Assembly (NCBI GenBank): GCA_016713245.1
Contig: JADJPM010000004.1
Span: forward strand, 2,108,001 to 2,172,000
DNA: 64,000 nt
Direction: 5' to 3'
Source of the DNA: Verrucomicrobiaceae bacterium
GTDB lineage: Bacteria > Verrucomicrobiota > Verrucomicrobiia > Verrucomicrobiales > Verrucomicrobiaceae
A program made the translations under genes and the position numbers. Positions 8,828 through 16,456 of the stretch are shown here, piece after piece (the first letter of the stretch is position 1; every line of letters starts with the position of its first letter). The notes under the pieces were generated by a model. That model saw only the letters and a program-made list of their open reading frames with translations, was not told where the DNA came from and did not search any database.

Positions 8828-9388
8828 ATGCAGTCTTCCCTTCCTCCTCTCTCCGGCGAGATGACCATGTCCCAGGTGCTTGCCGCCTATCCAGGTGCGC
8901 AACGAACCCTATTCGCGCAGTATCACATCGGCGGCTGTCGCAGTTGCGGCTTCCAACCGGGTGAGACGCTCGCCCAGGTCTGCGAGCGCAATGAGAACAT
9001 CTCCGTCGAGGAAGCCATCGCGCACATTCAGAGCAGCCATCAGGCCGATTCCAGCCTGCGCATCTCCCCGTCGGATTTTGAAGCCCTCCGCCGTGCCCAG
9101 CCGGATCTGCTCATCCTCGATGTCCGCACGCGTGAGGAGCATGAGGCCGTGAAACTACCGAATGCCCGACTGCTCACCCAGGAGCTCGTGCAGGAGATTT
9201 TCAACAGCGGGGATAAAACCAAGCCCGTCGTGCTCTACGACCATACCGGCAGCCGCTCGCTGGATGCCGCCGCCTACTTCATCGGCCATGGCTTTGGCGA
9301 AACCAAATGTCTCGATGGTGGCATTGATGCCTACAGCACCCAGGTCGATGCCAGTCTCCCGCGTTACCGCCTCGAAATCGAGGATTGA
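8828..9388 (+). CDS. DUF1858-like plus rhodanese domain protein, catalytic cysteine replaced by Asp
   Basis: The 186-residue protein has two parts. Residues 10-60 (MTMSQVLAAYPG, GGCRSCGF) resemble the DUF1858 module found with hybrid-cluster and ScdA-type proteins, with a CxxC pair that could hold metal or form a disulfide. Residues 75-186 form a rhodanese fold, with LLILDVRTREEHEAV and a final CLDGGIDAY. The active-site loop reads YDHTGSRS where active rhodaneses have C-x-x-G-x-R, so the sulfur-carrying cysteine is an aspartate and sulfurtransferase activity is not expected. It may bind a partner instead. The methyltransferase gene follows after three bases, so the two are an operon. Confidence 0.88.
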   Translation: MQSSLPPLSGEMTMSQVLAAYPGAQRTLFAQYHIGGCRSCGFQPGETLAQVCERNENISVEEAIAHIQSSHQADSSLRISPSDFEALRRAQPDLLILDVRTREEHEAVKLPNARLLTQELVQEIFNSGDKTKPVVLYDHTGSRSLDAAAYFIGHGFGETKCLDGGIDAYSTQVDASLPRYRLEIED

Positions 9389-9391
9389 TCC

Positions 9392-10246
9392 ATGTTCCCC
9401 AAACGTCGCCCCTTTTCACCGAAGCCTCCCGGAGGTCCCCCACGTCCTCCGCGTTCGCCCCAAGGCCCGCCGCAGGGCGCTCCCTCCGAACTCCGCGAGC
9501 ACCGCACCTCCTGGGAAAAATCCGCCGATTGGTATGACCGCATCATCGGCGAGCGAGGCTCCGAACTCTATCAGGCCGTCGTCATCCCCGGCGCTCTCAA
9601 ATTGCTCGATGTAAAACGCGGCGACCGCGTGCTCGACCTCGGCTGCGGCCAGGGCGTGTTTTGCCGTGCCATGGCGCAAAAGGGCGCAGACGTCACCGGC
9701 GTCGATGCCTCCCCCACGCTCATCCAGAAGGCCAAGACCTATCCGGTGCGTCCGCCGATTCGTTACCTTGCTCGCGACGCCGCGCACATCGGCGACCTCG
9801 GGGAGTTCGACGCCCTCTCCGCCATCCTCTGCGTGCAAAACATGGAAAAGCTCGACGAGGTCACCGCCGCCGCCGCTCGGGCCTTGAAGCCCGGCGGACG
9901 CATGCTCTGGGTGATGAACCATCCCGCCTTCCGCATCCCGCGCCAGAGTTCCTGGGGATTTGAAGACGAGCGAAAGCTCCAATACCGCCGCCTCGATGCC
10001 TACAGCAGTGAACTGAGCATCCCCATCGTCATGCATCCCGGGAAGCACGACAGCGAAAGCACCGTCTCCTTCCACCGCAGCCTCGCCGGCCTCACGAAGC
10101 ATGGTTTCGCTCACGGTCTCGCCCTCGGAGGCATCGAGGAATGGCACAGCCACAAAGAAAGCCAGCCCGGCCCCCGCGCTCGCGCCGAAAACCGCGCCCG
10201 CAAAGAGTTCCCCCTCTTCCTCGCACTGCTCTGGCGAAAGGTGTGA
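9392..10246 (+). CDS. Class I SAM-dependent methyltransferase
   Basis: After a proline-rich, probably disordered N-terminus of about 35 residues (PPRPPRSPQGPPQG), the 284-residue protein shows the SAM-binding motif VLDLGCGQGVFCRAMA, then VTGVDASPTLI and ALKPGGRMLWVMNHP. This is the Methyltransf_11/25 type, whose members methylate small molecules, quinones or proteins; no substrate can be assigned. It lies three bases after the rhodanese-like gene and is probably translated with it. The basic tail (RARAENRARKEFPLF) is unusual but in frame with the family's final strand. Confidence 0.85.
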   Translation: MFPKRRPFSPKPPGGPPRPPRSPQGPPQGAPSELREHRTSWEKSADWYDRIIGERGSELYQAVVIPGALKLLDVKRGDRVLDLGCGQGVFCRAMAQKGADVTGVDASPTLIQKAKTYPVRPPIRYLARDAAHIGDLGEFDALSAILCVQNMEKLDEVTAAAARALKPGGRMLWVMNHPAFRIPRQSSWGFEDERKLQYRRLDAYSSELSIPIVMHPGKHDSESTVSFHRSLAGLTKHGFAHGLALGGIEEWHSHKESQPGPRARAENRARKEFPLFLALLWRKV

Positions 10247-10262
10247 GCCCACCTCGTAGCCT

Positions 10263-10338
10263 GGACTTTCTAGTCCGTGCTTCCCTCTGAATGGAGGGCG
10301 GGATTCCATTCCCGCCCCAATCCGCCTCGGAGAGGCGG
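10263..10338. repeat. Cluster of three short hairpin repeats
   Basis: Three stem-loops follow one another between the methyltransferase stop and the next gene: GGACT/AGTCC (10263-10276), GGGCGGGA/TCCCGCCC (10296-10317) and CCGCCTC/GAGGCGG (10322-10338). The second unit recurs with another loop near 31378-31397, so these are dispersed repeats. None has a T-run, so simple terminator function is not evident. Confidence 0.6.
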
Positions 10339-10502
10339 TGTACAGTCGTTCGGGGTTCGCTTTGCGGCTCTGCAGCAGTCCGTCTGGTCTAGGTTGCCGC
10401 CGATTGAGCGCCTACAAAGGTGCTTCCTACTAACAGAAGCATTTACCATCCCGTTCGTTTGAGCGATAAATGGATCGTGATTGCCCAAGGATATTCGCTG
10501 CC

Positions 10503-11900
10503 ATGAAAGCCTTCTTGCTGCTCTGTATTGTCATCCTCCGACTTGCTGTCGTTCATGCTGAAGAGGTGTCGGTGATCCGACATGGTGATCTTTCGATCTC
10601 ATGGATTTATCCGAAGACGGCCACCCTTGCCGATAAAGAATGGCTTTCGATTGTCTTTCGCAATTCGGGACCTGAAAAGATTGAGATCAAAGATGCATCA
10701 TATCGAATTGAGCGAGCGGTCTGGATCGGGGGCAAACCACACTCGACGGGAAGTCTTGCCTCCGGAAGCACCTACGACCTCTTTCCTCACTGTTGGGCGA
10801 CCAAAGGACCTGTCGAACGTCGCTTCGTCCAGCCTGGGGTTTATGCAGTGAGTCAACACCCGAGCCGCTATTCGTCAGCTCTTCTTGATGTCCCGGATGC
10901 CAGCCTCTTCGAAGTAAGAGCCAGTTTGCATTTTGATCTAACCCTGCCTGACGGCACACGCCTTTCCACCCCTGAAACGGGAATTCCTTTTTCGTTTCGC
11001 TGGGAGAAGCCGAACGCAGCGGGCATTCAGTCAATTGAGCAGGAGTTGTGCGACCTTTTGGACCACCCTGAACAGGAGGGCGAATCTGCCCAAGTTTACC
11101 GCCTGATCGCCCTTCTCAGAGCAGGCGGCTTTCCCTCGCTTACTCCGAACCGCCTCCTTCGTGCAATTGATCGAAGGCGAGACGATCTTTGGGGCGGAAG
11201 GCGGGAAATCATCAAACTCTATCTCGATAAGGCCGAAGACCTCAGCGCTCTCCAGACCTATTACCAGACACACGTTCCCGATCCTTGGCCTTCACTTTTT
11301 GACGACCTTGCTTTCTTCACCGATGCCCTTTGGCAGGACGAACTCCTTGTCCCTCTTGTCAAAATCGCTACTAGCTTACACCACCCGCATCGAGCTAGGG
11401 CGTTCCGTCTTCTCTCTCAAGTATGGAAACAGTGGCACAATCAACCCGAGATATGTTCCGCTCTGGCTGACACCATCGGGCAGGCTTGGAAGAGACTCCA
11501 GGGAAAGACCGCAGAAGCCCTCGCTCGTGATAACGACCTCCTTGGGCTCACCTCCTACATCCATGACCTTGGGGAATGCCGAGACCCGAAGCTGATACCA
11601 ATCCTGCTTCCCTACCTCAAATGGGAATCCCGGCATGTTACCGGAGATGAAATCTATTGGTCCATCGGACTCGATCTCTTCCGAAAAGGACCCGATGACA
11701 TCGTTCTCCCTCCAACATTCCGCATCCGCGACGAGGCACTCTACGCCATCCTCACCATCAAGTACGGCGATCCAAAGCTTGGCCTCGTTGACCTTGGCTA
11801 CCTCAACCTCGCGCCGAAGCGCACAGGCAGCATCTGGAATATCAAGTCGGAAGATCAATGGCGCGAGGCCATCATCGCAAAAATCCTCCAGCCTGAATGA
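10503..11900 (+). CDS. Secreted hypothetical protein
   Basis: The 465-residue product starts MKAFLLLCIVILRLAVVHAE, a clear signal peptide, so it is exported. After about 180 residues that look like beta-rich extracellular domain (ISWIYPKTATLADKEWLSI), the C-terminal part is alpha-rich with regularly spaced leucines and tryptophans, which could be a HEAT-like solenoid; that is inference. I do not recognise a named family. It stands alone between repeat-rich spacers, and its base composition is a little less G/C-rich than its neighbours. The ATG at 10503 is preferred to one at 10470 because it begins the signal peptide. Confidence 0.75.
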   Translation: MKAFLLLCIVILRLAVVHAEEVSVIRHGDLSISWIYPKTATLADKEWLSIVFRNSGPEKIEIKDASYRIERAVWIGGKPHSTGSLASGSTYDLFPHCWATKGPVERRFVQPGVYAVSQHPSRYSSALLDVPDASLFEVRASLHFDLTLPDGTRLSTPETGIPFSFRWEKPNAAGIQSIEQELCDLLDHPEQEGESAQVYRLIALLRAGGFPSLTPNRLLRAIDRRRDDLWGGRREIIKLYLDKAEDLSALQTYYQTHVPDPWPSLFDDLAFFTDALWQDELLVPLVKIATSLHHPHRARAFRLLSQVWKQWHNQPEICSALADTIGQAWKRLQGKTAEALARDNDLLGLTSYIHDLGECRDPKLIPILLPYLKWESRHVTGDEIYWSIGLDLFRKGPDDIVLPPTFRIRDEALYAILTIKYGDPKLGLVDLGYLNLAPKRTGSIWNIKSEDQWREAIIAKILQPE

Positions 11901-12299
11901 TCAGTAGGCATGGGCGTTTCTAGCTAATCCATGTTTTCCAGCCAACTCCCCCTGCCGTCTATCCTTCCTGAAGTGGCCGTTCTGCGCCCTGTGAAAGACC
12001 GTTCAATCCTGCGTTTCAGCGCCAACAAAGAACTTTGGTGATCTAGGCCGTGTTTGAAAATGAATCGGAATCGTGCGGACCGCCTTTGCCCCTCACCTAG
12101 CCTTTCGCTTTGCTAGCCCCGCATCATGCCGTAACAGTCACCGAAAGCTCTTGGCGGGGAGAGGGAAAAGAAAGTGGGCTCTCTCTACCCAAACACGGCC
12201 TAGTTCTCACCCTCGTGGCTGGACCGAAGCATTCACGGGCACCGACTCAACGCGGGCTGAGGTAGCGGAAGACGTAAGTCTTCCGACGCTTTCGGAACG
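11901..12299. other. Spacer with hairpin repeats, no convincing gene
   Basis: I see no supported gene here. It holds the phrase CCCCTCACCTAGCC near 12091, which resembles the outer arm of the palindrome at 48.5 kb, then CTTGGCGGGGAGAGG near 12150, and a perfect stem CGGAAGAC/GTCTTCCG at 12266-12285. Another stem, CGGAACG/CGTTCCG (12293-12312), overlaps the last codons of the folP gene and may stop transcription converging from both sides. Confidence 0.5.
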
Positions 12300-13187
12300 C
12301 TAACGCGTTCCGTTACGAGGAGGCAGGCTTCTGGAACAGCCGGGCAGGGGAGCCTGCTGCACAGCCCAGAGCATCTTCACGGCCTGCACGGCGGCTTTGA
12401 CGTGGTGGACGCGAAAAAGATGCGCTCCGCGCTGCATGCCGGCAGCGATGCAGGCGATGGTGCCGGGATCGCGTTCGAGGGCGGGGACGCCGAGGACATC
12501 CCCAATGACGGTTTTGCGTGAAACAGGCAGCAACAGGGGGCGCTCGAACCGATGAAGGCGCTCCAGCTCGCGGTAGATGGTGAGGTTGTCGTCGCGCTGC
12601 TTGGCGAAGTCGATGCCGGGATCGAGGAGGATGTGCTCGCGGCTGAGGCCGACGCTTTCGGCCATGACGAGGCGCTGCTCAAAGAAGCGCTCCAGGGTGT
12701 CCATGATGCTCTCGTAGCTCACATGGGTGTGCGGCACCTTCGGCTGCCCCACGCTGTGCATGATGAGCAGGGCGGCCCCATGCTCGGCGCAGAGCTTGGC
12801 ATTGAAGGCATCCGGCAGGCCGCTGATGTCGTTGATGAGGTCGCCGCCGTGCGGGAGGATTTCGGCGATGACATCGGAGCGCCAGGTATTGATGGAGAGC
12901 AGCGGGGAATTGTGATGCGCCTTCAGCTCCGGCCATTGGGCGAGGAAGGGCTTCAAGCGGTCGATCTCTTCATCGACGCTGATGGCCTCGCGGTTGGTGC
13001 GGGCGCTTTCCGCACCGATGTCGATGATGTCTGCCCCATCGCGGAGCTGCTGCTCGGCCTGGGCGAGGGCGGCGGAAGGATCGAGCGTGCCATCGCCACA
13101 AAACGAGTCGTCATTGATGTTCACGATGCCCATCACCAAAGGGCGACGCGGGAACTCAAGGACGTGCTGGCGGGCGCGGAGAATCAT
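12300..13187 (-). CDS. folP: Dihydropteroate synthase (pterin-binding family), motif variants
   Basis: Dihydropteroate synthase joins p-aminobenzoate to the pterin diphosphate in folate synthesis. The 295-residue protein shows the fold's signatures in order, but with substitutions: MGIVNINDDSF where the usual form is GILNVTPDSF, IIDIGAESAR for DIGGESTRP, LINDISGL, HILLDPGIDFAKQ, and PVSRKTVIG for the SRK phosphate-binding turn. The key lysine and arginine are kept, so activity is likely, although the first loop binds pterin and its changes could matter. The C-terminal tail runs into a hairpin repeat (PPRNGTR). It follows the rlmI-like gene by 21 bases on the same strand, so the two are probably cotranscribed. 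Confidence 0.85.
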   Translation of the reverse strand: MILRARQHVLEFPRRPLVMGIVNINDDSFCGDGTLDPSAALAQAEQQLRDGADIIDIGAESARTNREAISVDEEIDRLKPFLAQWPELKAHHNSPLLSINTWRSDVIAEILPHGGDLINDISGLPDAFNAKLCAEHGAALLIMHSVGQPKVPHTHVSYESIMDTLERFFEQRLVMAESVGLSREHILLDPGIDFAKQRDDNLTIYRELERLHRFERPLLLPVSRKTVIGDVLGVPALERDPGTIACIAAGMQRGAHLFRVHHVKAAVQAVKMLWAVQQAPLPGCSRSLPPRNGTR

Positions 13188-13208
13188 GCGACAGGGCTTT
13201 GAAACGGC

Positions 13209-14378
13209 TCACCAAGAGGCGACGACTTCGTAGGCGTAGCCTCGGAGGTATTCGGTCTCGGGAATGGAGGCTAGCACGGGGTGATCGGGGCGCTGGGAGA
13301 AGGTGGCCACGCGGCGGAGGACCTTTTTCGCATCCACGGCGGCTTCGGTGATGCTGCTGTGGAATTCACCCGCACTCACATGATGGGAGCAGGTGAAGGT
13401 GGCAAAGATGCCGCCGGGCTCCAGCATCTTCATGGCGCGGAGGTGGATCTCTTTGTAGCCGCGAAGGGCATCCCGCACCGTGCTCTTCGATTTGGTGAAA
13501 GAGGGCGGATCGAGAATGATGAGGTCGTAACGGGCATCGGCGCTTTCCTGGCGCTTGAGGAAATCGAAGCAGTTTTCGGCCACGAAGTCAATCTTCGCAC
13601 CGGAGATGGCGGCGTTCTTTTTCGCCAGCTCCACGGCGCTCTCGCTGATGTCCACGGCGGTGACTTCGGAGGCTCCGGCGAGGGCGGCGGCCTGAGCAAA
13701 GCCGCCCTGATTGCAGAAGCAATCCAGCACGCGGCGACCACGGGCAAACTTGGCCACATGCTGGTAGTTATCGAGCTGGTCGAGGTAGAGGCCGGTCTTT
13801 TGGCCGTCGATGAGATCGGCGTGGAAAGCACTGCCTTGATAGCGCACGACGTAAGGCTCCGGCGTCTCGCCACTGATGACGCCTTTAACTTGCTCCAGAC
13901 CTTCCGCGAGGCGCACGGCTCCTTCGTTGCGCTGGATGATACCGCGAGGTTTGAGCACGTTGTTGAGGGCCTCCACGATCAGGTCCTGTCGCTGGGCCAT
14001 GCCGAGCGTGAGGGTTTGCAGCACGAGAAAGTCACCATACCGATCCACCACCACGCCGGGCAGGCCATCGCTCTCGCTCCAGATGAGGCGGCAGAGATTC
14101 AAATCGACTCCAGCGGCCTCGCGGACCTTGATGGCTCGCTCGATGCGCCGAGTGAAGAGATCGAGATCGAGATCCTGGCGGCGGTAGGAGAAGAGGCGGG
14201 CGGAGATTTGGGACTTCGGATTGTAAATGGCGCTGCCGAGCGGCTTGCCACGCACATCCTGGAGGCGGACGACATCGCCCGGCTGGGGATCGCCGAGGCG
14301 TTTCTGGATTTCGAGGGCGTAAATCCACACGTGACCATGGAAAAGGCGGGAGCGGGGCTGGACGATGAGTGTGGACAT
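13209..14378 (-). CDS. rlmI: RlmI-like 23S rRNA cytosine-5 methyltransferase
   Basis: Family members methylate a cytosine of 23S rRNA (C1962 in E. coli). The 389-residue protein has an N-terminal PUA-like domain (LFHGHVWIYALEIQ, GDVVRLQD), the typical FADLI-type hinge here read as FHADLIDGQKTGLYLDQ, and then the SAM domain: VLDCFCNQGGFAQAAALAG, VDISESAVELAK, LIILDPPSFTKSK with the DPPSF motif, and FATFTCSHHVS containing the catalytic cysteine. Length and order match RlmI closely. It heads a two-gene unit with folP and diverges from the AsmA-like gene, leaving a 256-base shared promoter region. Confidence 0.9.
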   Translation of the reverse strand: MSTLIVQPRSRLFHGHVWIYALEIQKRLGDPQPGDVVRLQDVRGKPLGSAIYNPKSQISARLFSYRRQDLDLDLFTRRIERAIKVREAAGVDLNLCRLIWSESDGLPGVVVDRYGDFLVLQTLTLGMAQRQDLIVEALNNVLKPRGIIQRNEGAVRLAEGLEQVKGVISGETPEPYVVRYQGSAFHADLIDGQKTGLYLDQLDNYQHVAKFARGRRVLDCFCNQGGFAQAAALAGASEVTAVDISESAVELAKKNAAISGAKIDFVAENCFDFLKRQESADARYDLIILDPPSFTKSKSTVRDALRGYKEIHLRAMKMLEPGGIFATFTCSHHVSAGEFHSSITEAAVDAKKVLRRVATFSQRPDHPVLASIPETEYLRGYAYEVVASW

Positions 14379-14634
14379 GGACCGCGTTCATGGCCCGGCC
14401 TTGCCCCGAATGCAACCCATCGGCGCAGGTCATTCCGCTGGAAGCTTTCTTCACGTGAATCCGATCCGAATGGGAACGGAATATCCACCAATAGCGGCGA
14501 GAGGGAAGATTCGCGGCCATTCGGTTCCCATTTGCTTTCATTCGCGTTAAAAATGAAAACGCCTCCCGCGTCGTCCGCCCTCGCTCGTCAATCCGCGTTC
14601 GACATCCGGCCTCTGCCCGCCAACATCTCCCCCC

Positions 14635-16086
14635 ATGAAACTCGCCCTCAAAATACTCGGCGTCCTGCTTCTCCTCGCCCTCGCCACGCCCTTCGTCTTT
14701 GCGATGTGGCTGCAGAGCTACGTCAGCCCGGAGTATCTGGTGAAAATGACCGAGCAGAACTGCAACTGCCGCGCCCACCTCGATTCCTCCAGCCTGTCCC
14801 TTTTCTCCTGGCCTCCCACGCTGCGTCTGAACGGCATCAAGATCGCCCCACGCGATGAGCATGTCGGCAAAGCGCTGTCGGAACGTCCTCCTCTCGTCGA
14901 TGCGCCCGTGCAGATCGAGCTGGCCTACGCCGAGCTGCTCAGCGATGACATTTTACAGCGCCGCATCACGCCGAATCTGGTGCGCTTTGCCGGGATCGAA
15001 CTGCGTGAGACCCTCGACCCGCAGACGGGCAGCGCCTTGGAAAAGCTCTTCCAACCTCCCGCCGTGTCGGAAGCACCGGTCGTGGCAGAAGTGCCATCCA
15101 ATGAAGTGCCCAAACCGGTGCCGATGACACCCGCTGAGGCGGCGCAAGTTCCTCCAGCCCCCGCGCCCGTCATCGCGGAGGCACCCGTCGCGGTCGAGAA
15201 ACCTGAGCGTATCCCCCTGCGTGAGATCCGTCTCGAAAAGGCTCACATCCACATCACGAACAAAGCCGTCTCCTCGCATTTCGAGGCCGACATCCGTGAT
15301 CTCGATCTCATCCTCGATCGGATCGACGTCGATCCCGACAACCTCGAACGACACAATCACATCCACGCCACCTTGAAGGCCAAGGTGCAGGCCAATGGCC
15401 TCGCCGAGATCGGTGGCGTGATGAAGCCGGTGCAGTTTGCCGATGTCAGCCTGCATGGGGAAGGGGATGTGACCCCGCTCGAGCCGCAAACGATGCTTTG
15501 GAAGCCCGCCGCCCTTCTCACTCTCGTCTTTGACGCTGGATCGACCATCGGCGGGCACATGACCCTCGGTGACGCCGCCGGCAATGAGATGACCAAGCTC
15601 CTCGATCACGGCATCGATCTCCGCCCCGTGCGTCTCGGCGGCACGTTGGCTGAGGATGCCCGCGCCAGCGTGAGCTACGATCGCGAGACGCTCTCCTTCC
15701 GTGAGCCCGCCCGCATGGTGCTGCCTGATTTTGCCTTCACCATCGGCCAGGGAGCCTGGATCAACACCGTCAAAGACCAGCAAATGATGCCGCTGCGCCT
15801 CGTCTTTGGCCCCACCGTGCGTGAGGCCATCGTGCACGGCATCAACAACAAAGGCATGCCTGATTTCCTCACTCGCGGCATCCTCTCCCTCATCTCCGAC
15901 CAGCAAGGAAACCCCTACATCGACATCACCCTCACCGGCTCCCTCTCCCGGCCTGAGCCCCAGCATGAACTGGTGAACAAGATCAAGAAACTCGGCGGCG
16001 GTGCCCTCGAGACTCTCATCAGCAATCCGCAGGAAGCCAAAGAGCTGCTCAATGGATTGAAGAGCCTGTTCAAAAAGAAGAACTGA
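14635..16086 (+). CDS. AsmA-like / DUF748-type envelope protein
   Basis: The 483-residue protein has one N-terminal membrane helix (ALKILGVLLLLALATPFVFA) followed by a periplasmic domain that resembles the AsmA/DUF748 group: SSLSLFSWPPTLRLNGIKI, a proline- and alanine-rich linker around residues 140-190, IRLEKAHIHITNKAV, and a repeated beta-strand pattern. Proteins of this broad type span the periplasm and are linked to lipid transfer or outer-membrane upkeep. The assignment rests on domain style, not on a decisive motif. It stands alone, divergent from rlmI. Confidence 0.72.
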   Translation: MKLALKILGVLLLLALATPFVFAMWLQSYVSPEYLVKMTEQNCNCRAHLDSSSLSLFSWPPTLRLNGIKIAPRDEHVGKALSERPPLVDAPVQIELAYAELLSDDILQRRITPNLVRFAGIELRETLDPQTGSALEKLFQPPAVSEAPVVAEVPSNEVPKPVPMTPAEAAQVPPAPAPVIAEAPVAVEKPERIPLREIRLEKAHIHITNKAVSSHFEADIRDLDLILDRIDVDPDNLERHNHIHATLKAKVQANGLAEIGGVMKPVQFADVSLHGEGDVTPLEPQTMLWKPAALLTLVFDAGSTIGGHMTLGDAAGNEMTKLLDHGIDLRPVRLGGTLAEDARASVSYDRETLSFREPARMVLPDFAFTIGQGAWINTVKDQQMMPLRLVFGPTVREAIVHGINNKGMPDFLTRGILSLISDQQGNPYIDITLTGSLSRPEPQHELVNKIKKLGGGALETLISNPQEAKELLNGLKSLFKKKN

Positions 16087-16177
16087 GTGTCGTGAAGTAC
16101 TCCGCGACTCCGATCTCGGTCCGGGACGGGACAGCCACAGAGCACCGAGAGGGTAGGTGCCAGAAGTCAGGCCCTCG

Positions 16178-16336
16178 ATGGCTGAAAAGCTACCACACTC
16201 CCCCGGGACCTTCCAAGTAGCGGACGTCAACATCGAAGAGGTCATCCTGCCGGACGGCCGCTTTGGGCCCCGCGTGGCCGTCGAGGAAAGCACCTCCCTC
16301 AACCGCTTCCTCCGCCTCCGCGTCCTGCGGCTCTGA
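16178..16336 (+). CDS. Possible small protein of 52 residues
   Basis: The 370-base gap between the AsmA-like gene and the helicase holds one open frame on this strand, starting MAEKLPHSPGTFQVADVNI and ending LRVLRL. Its composition is coding-like, but the opposite strand is also open over the same stretch (16190-16555), with a tail FLDGHAGPKAAVRQDDLF that recalls the DGH end of secretion pseudopilins. At most one is real. I recognise neither and see no strong ribosome site. The rest of the gap holds an inverted pair around 16358-16395 (GCGCATTCGCCAGAATG and its partial complement). Confidence 0.25.
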   Translation: MAEKLPHSPGTFQVADVNIEEVILPDGRFGPRVAVEESTSLNRFLRLRVLRL

Positions 16337-16456
16337 GCCAATGATGGTGTAGGCGCATTCGCCAGAATGCGGGGCGTCATTCTCGTTCTGGCGAACGGGC
16401 ATCCGCCCCGATTCCTTGGTTGAAGTCCGCCCCTTTTGGCGACAACCAACGCGCCC

